DNA of 15,026 bases, taken from assembly GCA_034696485.1 (NCBI GenBank), contig JAQIWT010000800.1, forward strand, positions 1 through 15,026, written 5' to 3'. Below the pieces are notes generated by a model. It did not search any database. It had not been told where the DNA came from and saw nothing but the letters and a program-made list of their open reading frames with translations. This DNA comes from Isohypsibius dastychi (taxonomy: Eukaryota > Tardigrada > Eutardigrada > Parachela > Isohypsibiidae). Made by a program: the position numbers and the translations under genes. Below, in pieces: positions 8,743 through 15,026 of this stretch (positions are counted from its first letter, which is position 1; each line of letters opens with the position of its first letter).

Positions 8743-11700
8743 ATGGAGAAGATGAACGGCTACGTTAGTGCTTTATCCCCAGCTCATCCTCATCCTCATT
8801 CCCATTCGCATTCCCATCAATCGCCAGCAGGTGCCAACAGTATGGCCCACCACAGATCTCTTTACTCCACTCTCCCGGTTGTCAACGTTACTCCCCAACG
8901 TCCATCACATCGTTTAGCTTTCCTGGACAATTATCCTCAGCCACATCAGCAGCAATTTCATAATAACCTTGAAGGATCACCCAGCAGCAACAACAATCAC
9001 CCCAATGCATCTTCCATCATGTACTTGGACTATATCGAAGATCAGAATCATACAAGTAATGGAGGAGACACGACGGGAACGGAGATTGAAGCTGAGATAA
9101 TGAGTGCATCATCAAATGATCATCACTCTCATCATCATCACAATCGAGCTTCCTCAACACGGGATAACCGTACTGGAGGTCCACGGGGAACACAGAGCTT
9201 GACGCCACAACGAAAGACTATGCATGGGCAGTCGCTAATGGCCAGTAATGAGGAGAAGAAGCGAGCAGCCAGTGGGAATTCTGGTTGGGATCAACTGGAA
9301 ATCACAGGTACCAATCCACCTTCTCCTTACCGTTCGCTCTTATAGTATTGACACATCTTATAAGACATCCAACTTTCTTCTCTTTCCACCCACCATAGTA
9401 TTCTCTGACTCCGGAATTTTTCTTGAATATGTTCTGGCTTTTGAACATTAATTTTCGATCCTGATTCATTTCAGAATAAAAAAGGAGATACTGCTAATTT
9501 GCTAAACTGCAAACTGCTAATTTGGAGACCTGATCTGTTTTCAGGAAATCGGTATTTCATCAGATGCAAGAGCAAGAAGATGATGTTAAAAGCAGAGGGG
9601 GAAACACATTAATTTTCTGAACTTTTATGGGTTGGCAGTTATCTTGACGCACTTCCGCGTCGTTTTTCGAAATCCTCAAGTTTGAAATTAGATTCTGCAA
9701 TCAGTTGGCCAACTGTGTTGTTTTTTTCATATTCTTGAGATATTATTCGGTGGTGAGTTCGTGATTACCTGACCACCAGCGTGCCGCAGCTGCGCCTTTT
9801 TATATAGATTAACGCGAAATATTCTGTGGAGCCACATTCGAAAATCATAACGATCTTAGCTGTATTGCATCTAGGATTACTGGAACCTGCATCCCTGTGT
9901 ATTTGCGATCAAAATGGTAACTTGTTTGTGTTTCAGGTGGAGTCAGGAATTTGTCAAAGTCATTATTTTTAATGACGCACCTCTCGGCTCTCCACATGGC
10001 TAATAATCAAATCTCCCGCATTCCACCAACAATTGCCAACCTGAAGAATCTCAACATTCTCGATCTCTCCCATAATCGCATCCGTCTTCTTCCGCCGGAA
10101 ATTGGTGGTCTCTTTCAACTACGTCAGCTTCACTTGCAGCATAATTTCCTTCGGACATTACCCTTTGAAATTGGGCGTCTCTACAAGCTGACTACGCTAT
10201 GTACATGTTATTAAATTATAATGCAGAGTGGTTGTCGTTTTACAATTTCCGTGTTTTTTGATGCAGCTTTGGACGGTAATCCACTACAAAGCCAAATCTG
10301 CGAGGTGTTTCATGATGTTGGATTGGATAAGTTTCTACAGTGGCTGTTGGATCAAGTTCAAGAGAACTCATTTCCGCCACCGGAGAGGACATTGATGCCC
10401 ATCTTTCACCCTTTAGACTTGCCAAATAATCCCCATATCAGCGTCTCCGTCATGTGCTATAATGTCCTTTGCGGTCAATATTGTAATCGCACACAATATG
10501 GCTATTGTCCTGATTGGGCTCTCAATTGGGAATATCGACGCAAGGGCATCATGGCCGAAATACGCCGTCTTAATGCTGACATTACTTGTCTTCAGGAGAT
10601 TGAGACTGATCAATATTACAACTTTTTTATTCCTGAATTCCGGTATGTATGAAATTGTTCACTTTTTTCTCGATTTGAAGCACGTTTTATTTAGAGCGGA
10701 AGGGAGAGAAGGTTGTTTTGTGCCCAAGTCGCGAGCAAAGACCATGTCGAGTTCCGAGCGATCGCACGTCGACGGATGTGCAATCTTTTTCAATTCGGAC
10801 AAGTTTGAATTTGTCGAGAGTTTCACGGTGGAATTTAGTCATCTGGCCATGTCCTATGCGCACAGCGATGGCATTAGCACAGAAGGTACATTTACAACTC
10901 TTTTGAATGACATATACTTATTTTTTTGTATTTGTTGATAACAGCATCGGAGAATATGTTGAATCGTGTCATGCCAAAAGATAATGTCGGCCTTGTGGCA
11001 CTTCTCCGAGTTCGCACCACCGCATTCCCTGAGCTGACCTCGTCCTCCGAAGCCCAGCCCTATATTCTCGTTGTTAATGCTCATGTCCACTGGGATCCCG
11101 AATATTGTGACGTGAAATTAATTCAGTGCATCATGTTGAGCTCGAGATTGAGAGATATTGCCAGTGATGTATCCATTCGATATTATGGACGAACACAAGC
11201 CGACCCCCAGATTGTTCCCATCATCTTCACCGGCGATATGAACTCGACTCCCGACTCGGGGGTCTACGAGTTTTTCGTCAAAGGCAATGTCTCTTTCGAA
11301 CATGACGACTTTAAAGGTGAGATTGAAAAGCTGCGTCGGATATGTTTGAATGTTGACATTTGGCAGGAATTCGATACAAACAATGCATCGCACGTTATTC
11401 CTCGGGAGACAAGGAAGAGGAGATTTTGAGTCATGGATTGCAATTGGCCAACTCGTATCATAATGTCCAATTAAATCATACCAACTTTACGTTGGACTTC
11501 AAGGGTGTCATCGATTATATCATGTATTCGCGGAATCACTTCAATTGTACGTATGTGTTGAGGCCTTTATGTCGCGATTGGGTCGAGAGTCATCGCATCG
11601 TTGGATTCCCCCATCCCCATATCCCCTCCGATCACATTCCGCTCTACGCCGAATTTGAGCTCTTTGCTCATTCCATTCTCAATGTTGAACGACAAGCTGC

Positions 11701-11779
11701 GACGGAATATTCCCAGGATGATTATGAAGCTCCCATTCCCGCTCTCAATTATCCCCCTTCCAAGCCGCTTCCTTGTTGA
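8743..11779 (+). CDS. CNOT6: CCR4/CNOT6-type poly(A) deadenylase (LRR + EEP nuclease), six exons
   Basis: Catalytic subunit of the cytoplasmic CCR4-NOT complex, which shortens mRNA poly(A) tails. Exons: 8743-9307, 9937-10200, 10267-10642, 10695-10885, 10945-11316, 11367-11779; introns 629, 66, 52, 59 and 50 bp, all GT...AG and consistent in phase. The product is 726 aa. Residues 1-150 are rich in His, Ser, Pro and Asn. From about 165 the sequence follows the family: GWDQLEITGGVRNLS (CNOT6L has a similar WAELEISG), then about four leucine-rich repeats (190-290) that contact CNOT7/CAF1 in known complexes. The endonuclease/exonuclease/phosphatase domain spans about 335-690. Catalytic residues are present: N342 in MCYNVLC, E387 in LQEIE, H428-x-D in HVDGCAIFF (H426/D428 region), H512 in NAHVHWDPE, D563 and N565 in GDMNS, H679 in IPSDH. 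The C-terminal tail of about 35 residues is not conserved. Human CNOT6 is about 557 aa, so the N-terminus is about 150 aa longer. Orthologue of fly twin; CNOT6 versus CNOT6L cannot be told apart. Confidence 0.95.
9308..9936 (+). other. First intron of the deadenylase (629 bp)
   Basis: By far the longest intron of the window, phase 1, running from GTACCA to TTTCAG. It holds a 12-bp direct repeat (9490-9524). It could hide an alternative first exon, since the exon before it encodes the unusual His-rich extension, but I found no convincing alternative start. Confidence 0.85.
9490..9524. repeat. 12-bp direct repeat in the deadenylase intron
   Basis: ACTGCTAATTTG at 9490-9501 and again at 9513-9524, period 23 bp. 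Probably a small local duplication. Confidence 0.7.
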
Positions 11780-11956
11780 TGGTATCTTGCACATCTACCT
11801 TACCTTACTTTTTCCCGTCATCCTTATTTTTGATTTTTGTCTTGTAGGCTCGCACTGGTACTATAGTTGGAGAGGTGGATATCATCTTGCATGGCTGGTG
11901 CTTTGATTCATTCTGTGGTCAATGAAGTTGGGATAGTTCTCGAAAATGTAGTATTA

Positions 11957-11962
11957 ATTAAA
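11957..11962 (+). terminator. Candidate poly(A) signal of the deadenylase (ATTAAA)
   Basis: ATTAAA, the common variant signal, 178 bp past the stop codon. It is the first plausible signal I found; a T-rich stretch follows. Confidence 0.35.
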
Positions 11963-12609
11963 TGGATATTCTCCTGTTCTCACTTGGAATGCGCGGTTGT
12001 CATCTCATCTTATCTCTTCTCTCAGTTGTTAGTTGCCTCAGGACGTACTACTGAAAGATTTTCGGTTGTTTTGTGGCAGTTTGAATGGTGAGCCAGTTTT
12101 CTGGCTTGGGCCCTATTTTTTGTTGTTTGCATGCAGCCTGAAATTTGGTGTTCTCTCAGTTTGTCATTTATCGTTTTTTAGCTGGTTATTTCATCTGCAT
12201 CTTGTCCTAGCCTATGCTGTATGGTTGACTTTTGATCAACAAGTGTATTCTAGAGCTACGATAGTGTGCTGATTTCTCACGATTCTGAGTGTTATTTCGT
12301 TTTATTATTCTGCGTGCTCATCTCAAGCAAAGGTCATGTTCACCTTTTGGGGACCCGAGCTCCGTAAAACCGAGTGCGCTAGGAAAGTGGAAAGTTTTGT
12401 TTAATCGTACCTTACTATGAATGGTGAAACAATGAATCTTGACTAAGACAAGGTCTAGGTTGAAAAACAGAAAGAGCGCGGTAAGGTCAAAGATAGAGAC
12501 GACCGGCTCATAAGAGGGTTGTTCCCTGATCAGTAGCGTAAATGAGTTAATTGTTCATTATTTTTGTTATTACGTGACTTGGAAATTATGGTACATGATG
12601 CATGCAGTT

Positions 12610-12638
12610 CTGCAGTACTGAAAGTGGTACTGCAGTAC
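12610..12638. repeat. Hairpin with 9-bp arms and a 12-bp palindrome
   Basis: CTGCAGTAC (12610-12618) and its reverse complement GTACTGCAG (12627-12635) flank an 8-nt loop. The right arm is part of the self-complementary GTACTGCAGTAC (12627-12638). Confidence 0.75.
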
Positions 12639-12640
12639 TA

Positions 12641-12830
12641 CGAGTGAAAGGTCACCAGTAGCAAATAGAACGTTGGGTAGCGTTGGGTAGCTACCCGTGA
12701 CACATATCCAAGTCTTCTGGGTTTAAAAGAGCAAAAATCGAAACATGGATCTTTTTCAATACCTTGAGAACGCCTTTGCCATGTGCAGAGTACCCTACAT
12801 TCTACCCGTCTACTGGTGACCTTTCGCTTG
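12641..12830. repeat. Foldback-type inverted repeat, 21-bp outer arms
   Basis: The left arm 12641-12661 and right arm 12810-12830 match as reverse complements at 19 of 21 positions; the 16-base core GAAAGGTCACCAGTAG pairs perfectly with 12810-12825. Weaker complementarity extends inward about 20 bases on each side. There is no coding capacity between the arms. It could be a small non-autonomous or foldback element, but I see no convincing target-site duplication. Confidence 0.55.
12671..12696. repeat. Tandem 10-bp repeat and 12-bp palindrome inside the foldback
   Basis: CGTTGGGTAG occurs twice in a row (12671-12690). The second copy runs into CTACCC, which makes the palindrome GGGTAGCTACCC (12685-12696). 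Confidence 0.8.
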
Positions 12831-12951
12831 TGCCTGTATTGGGTGGATACTTCTCTTTCTCTCTTCTCTGCTCTACTTTGTTCTGCTTCATTTTGCTGTT
12901 TCCCCTTCTCGTATTGACTCCGCTCTTCACCATGTGTAAGTCCTAATTAAT

Positions 12952-12980
12952 TAACTACGTTACCGACAATAACGTAGTTA
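12952..12980. repeat. Perfect 11-bp hairpin with 7-nt loop
   Basis: TAACTACGTTA (12952-12962) and its exact reverse complement (12970-12980) flank the loop CCGACAA. No T-run follows. It lies in the 3' region between the deadenylase and YPEL5. Confidence 0.75.
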
Positions 12981-13582
12981 GTACAGTGACTGGACTCGAA
13001 ATAGCCACCACCCATCAACTGCTTCGTCCGAGGACTGGAACAACAACTCTTTTTCCATTTTAGTCTTCATTTTAGTCATCCTTGTTTTGTTTACCGCACA
13101 CTTCATTTGGATTGGTAACCTTGTTACTTTATAAGCCATCCGGATTTAGTTTGTAAGCACCATCTTCATCATCACAATTTTTGAACAGCATCTTGCACAA
13201 CTAACATCCCATTTGCTAGATAAAACAACGTTTCCTAAACTTGGTTTGCCAGTCCAAGTAGCTGACCTTTTACACCCGAGCCACCGGCCTCGTGACATAC
13301 GACATGTGTTGGTTACAAGCACAAATGGTGTCTTTGGTCAACGAACGAACCGGTTTATCTGTTATTGTGTACAGGGGACCTGTGCGCGATACCGCAGACT
13401 AATTACTCATACAAGTTGAGACAAGCTCGAAATAGATCTAGTAAAAGCTGCAAGAACAGACTAAGGGAATGAGCTGGAAAAGAAAAAAAGAAAATGTCAA
13501 CTACTCTATATACAGTACATTACACTCGTACGGAACTTGTTGCATAACTGGAAGAAAGTGTCAAAAAGGAGAGAAAATACTC

Positions 13583-13936
13583 TTATACCACCCTACTTCT
13601 CTTGGATTCGGATTCGATAATCAGTGCACGCTCCAGAATGATCTTTCCTTCCTTGAACATTTGTGATCCTTCAAAGGCGAACTCGTAGAACCACCCCAGC
13701 TTGCACTGGCAGTTTTTACAGAACACATCCCGAACAACATGCATACCCGTCATCATATTCCTCTTTTTTGGTTGGGAAAGCGTAATGTTGCACACTTTGC
13801 GGAAGAGATATGCGCGTCCCGTTGTACCATGATAGTCCTTACTGACTACTTCATCCACATTGGTCAGACATGTGTCACAATGGTTACAAGAATAAACCCG
13901 CTCTCCACCAGGATGTTCAAAAAACAATCTTCCCAT
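13583..13936 (-). CDS. YPEL5: Yippee-like zinc-binding protein, YPEL5 type
   Basis: A small yippee-fold protein. Vertebrate YPEL5 associates with the CTLH (GID) ubiquitin-ligase complex through RANBP9/10 and is found at centrosomes; that role is inferred here. The 117-aa product comes from one uninterrupted coding exon; human YPEL5 is 121 aa. It starts MGRLFFEHPGG, against MGRIFLDHIGG in human YPEL5, which fixes the start. Zinc ligands have the yippee spacing C-x2-C-x52-C-x2-C: C17, C20, C73 and C76. The core HVVRDVFCKNC and CKLGWFYEFA and the run KEGKIILERAL match the family closely. Only the last seven or so residues differ. It is the only gene here without an intron in its coding part; a leader intron is likely (14072-14134). 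Confidence 0.96.
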   Translation of the reverse strand: MGRLFFEHPGGERVYSCNHCDTCLTNVDEVVSKDYHGTTGRAYLFRKVCNITLSQPKKRNMMTGMHVVRDVFCKNCQCKLGWFYEFAFEGSQMFKEGKIILERALIIESESKRSRVV

Positions 13937-14071
13937 CTTCGGCTTCCCAGATAATATGGCATATGATCAGCGTAGTCGACACTAAATCAGTAAAGTGCGC
14001 GCTAATGTCATAACGCATCTTTGTTGTCGATCGATTCCGTGTTAGGTTCGGTCGGAGTGCTGCAGCTGCAG

Positions 14072-14134
14072 CTGGAAAACACGAAAGAGAAAGCGTGAAT
14101 TACGCAACGGACATGAGCTTGGCAAGTCACTTAC
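14072..14134 (-). other. Probable 5' UTR intron of YPEL5
   Basis: On the minus strand, AGA|GTAAGTGAC at 14134 is a near-perfect donor. GTTTTCCAG ending at 14072 is a good acceptor, with CTGCAG alternatives a few bases on. The 63-bp length matches the other introns of the window. The acceptor is about 135 bp upstream of the YPEL5 ATG. Confidence 0.5.
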
Positions 14135-14272
14135 TCTCTTTCTATCCTTGCCAGGAGAGCAACATCTAGAGCTTTTGATTCATTTTCAACTGAGCCGCAT
14201 GCAAAGCAAGTTATGTGTCTGTCTGAAAAGCTGAATGCATCACTGCATAAAAACGATGGCTACTGTACTACC

Positions 14273-14290
14273 ACAGGTCGACAGGTCGAC
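14273..14290. repeat. Short tandem repeat, two copies of ACAGGTCG
   Basis: Two adjacent 8-bp units followed by AC, which gives two GTCGAC palindromes. Minor. Confidence 0.8.
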
Positions 14291-14766
14291 TGACTACCGG
14301 TAATAATGGCAACTACAGACACCCCCTTTATCCGTTGCTATTAAGAATTATTGATCTCTCCGTTAACCGCTACAGGAGATCGGAAGAGCCCAGTCTGTTA
14401 CAAAGTCTAAAGGCAAGCACAAGTCTTTCTCTGAACTCGTGCGTCGTTTTGTTCTGCCAGAGATCGATCAAGTACCAGCACATTCCATCAGCAAGAAATT
14501 CGAGAGCTCATCCTCTTGAAATGGCAGTCGTCCAAGCACTAGAAGGCTGGGCACCTCGAAACGTCCGACCAAGGCATTTCCGCAAAGGCGCTTGTAAAAT
14601 GAAGAGCAACATTCCTAGGTACACCAACCAGTGATTCACATACTTGAGCACAACATAACACCTAACAATTCTGAACATCAAAAGCGGACTTCCGGTGAGC
14701 AGTGGCAAAAACAAGTCTAAGCTACATGTGACTTTTCGGAAGTTTAAGACTCACTGATCCGAAGTC

Positions 14767-15026
14767 ATGCGAAGCGTTTTTCATCTGTTTTATCTGGTCT
14801 GGACAGCATCACTGGCTAACTCACAAGCAGGCAGGTCATTCGTTTCCTAAATCCACTCAATGTATGACAACCTCTAATTTACTTGGACAGGTATAAATGT
14901 GCCCATCCAGAGCTCGTGCCATAAAGTGATAACAGCGACACAAAAGATGGGTCAGATCAAATCACATGATGGATATCCAGACGGACCATATTCTCCAGGC
15001 CATCAATGTCGACTTGTCATCAACGT
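14767..15026 (+). CDS. 5' end of a probable secreted or membrane CUB-domain protein (runs off the window)
   Basis: ATG at 14767 opens a short exon reading MRSVFHLFYLVWTASLANSQ, a typical signal peptide: one positive residue, a hydrophobic core and a small-residue cleavage site near ANS-Q. A second exon, probably from 14891, stays open to the window edge. It contains SSCHKVITATQKMGQI and then DGYPDGPYSPGHQCRLVIN. The spacing of C, G-x-I, the YP...Y.P segment and C-x-L-x-I resembles the first half of a CUB domain, an extracellular binding module. The splice is uncertain. A GT donor at 14835 needs an acceptor after CCAGAG (14914 area), while the better acceptor at 14890 keeps frame only with a GC donor at 14831. 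The family is not identified beyond the domain. It is divergent from YPEL5. Confidence 0.5.

Larger units (their letters stand above)
11780..13582. other. Tail-to-tail region between the deadenylase and YPEL5
   Basis: About 1.8 kb with no supported gene; it should include both 3' UTRs. Short open frames (for example at 12764-12946 and 13213-13419) have no recognisable products. An ATTAAA at 11957-11962 could end the deadenylase transcript. The middle holds an unusual cluster of inverted and tandem repeats between 12610 and 12980, listed separately. Confidence 0.6.
13937..14766. other. Head-to-head region between YPEL5 and a CUB-domain gene
   Basis: About 830 bp. The left part should hold the YPEL5 leader, including a probable 63-bp intron. 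A plus-strand open frame of 99 codons at 14335-14634 has no recognisable product and I do not call it. An 8-bp tandem repeat (14273-14290) and a sequence identical to a sequencing-adapter start (14377-14389) lie here. Confidence 0.55.

Noticed and set aside
9896-9936. Alternative start ATG at about 9914 just before deadenylase exon 2
   Set aside because: Reading through from this ATG is out of frame with the leucine-rich repeats.
10926-10944. Upstream extension of the exon 5 frame into the intron of the deadenylase
   Set aside because: The sequence ends in a clear TTGATAACAG acceptor, and family alignment places the junction at 10945.
12764-12946. 60-codon open frame with a hydrophobic centre
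   Set aside because: It overlaps the right arm of the foldback repeat, has no recognisable product and no splice or family support.
14335-14634. 99-codon open frame upstream of the CUB gene
   Set aside because: No domain or family resemblance, no hint of splicing into the CUB exon, and it includes the adapter-like 13-mer.
1-15026. CRISPR array, bacterial operon, rRNA or tRNA genes, viral genes
   Set aside because: I saw no regular spaced repeats, no ribosome-binding-site pattern, no tRNA-like cloverleaf and no viral protein. The genes are intron-containing animal families.

Overview
The window is protein-coding DNA from an animal nuclear genome. Nothing in it looks bacterial, viral or plasmid-borne. 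Every gene but one is split by spliceosomal introns, mostly about 50-65 bp with GT...AG ends. When the introns are removed, the exons join in frame into full-length members of conserved animal families. The Fos-type bZIP has the basic-region wording of insect kayak, so I infer a protostome, probably ecdysozoan, with a compact genome. I cannot place it more finely.

Layout from left to right: (1) a nine-exon sorting nexin of the SNX1/SNX2 type on the minus strand (457-2735, 519 aa), a retromer-linked PX-BAR protein; (2) a 1.3 kb head-to-head intergenic region; (3) a seven-exon PPM1A/B-type PP2C phosphatase on the plus strand (4017-5765, 479 aa); (4) a 0.58 kb tail-to-tail region where the two 3' ends may overlap; (5) a four-exon Fos/kayak bZIP factor on the minus strand (6345-7533, 310 aa); (6) a 1.2 kb head-to-head region with two consensus AP-1 sites; (7) a six-exon CCR4/CNOT6-type deadenylase on the plus strand (8743-11779, 726 aa) with a long His-rich N-terminal extension; (8) a 1.8 kb tail-to-tail region with several inverted repeats; (9) a YPEL5-type yippee zinc protein on the minus strand (13583-13936, 117 aa); (10) the 5' end of a probable secreted CUB-domain gene on the plus strand (14767 to the window edge).

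The genes are not an operon and share no single pathway. They cover endosomal sorting, dephosphorylation, AP-1 transcription, mRNA deadenylation and probably the CTLH ubiquitin-ligase complex. Orientation alternates strictly, so promoters and 3' ends are paired between neighbours. I assembled exons by hand from splice signals and family sequence knowledge; no alignment, RNA or database search was available.

I found no clear previously undescribed system. The most interesting points are a perfect 22-bp palindrome next to a branch-point motif in a 62-bp intron, AP-1 sites upstream of the Fos gene, a Fos intron that splits a tandem LTPTG repeat, the extended N-terminus of the deadenylase, a foldback-type repeat near 12.7 kb, and an exact 13-mer match to a common sequencing-adapter start that questions contiguity near 14.38 kb.
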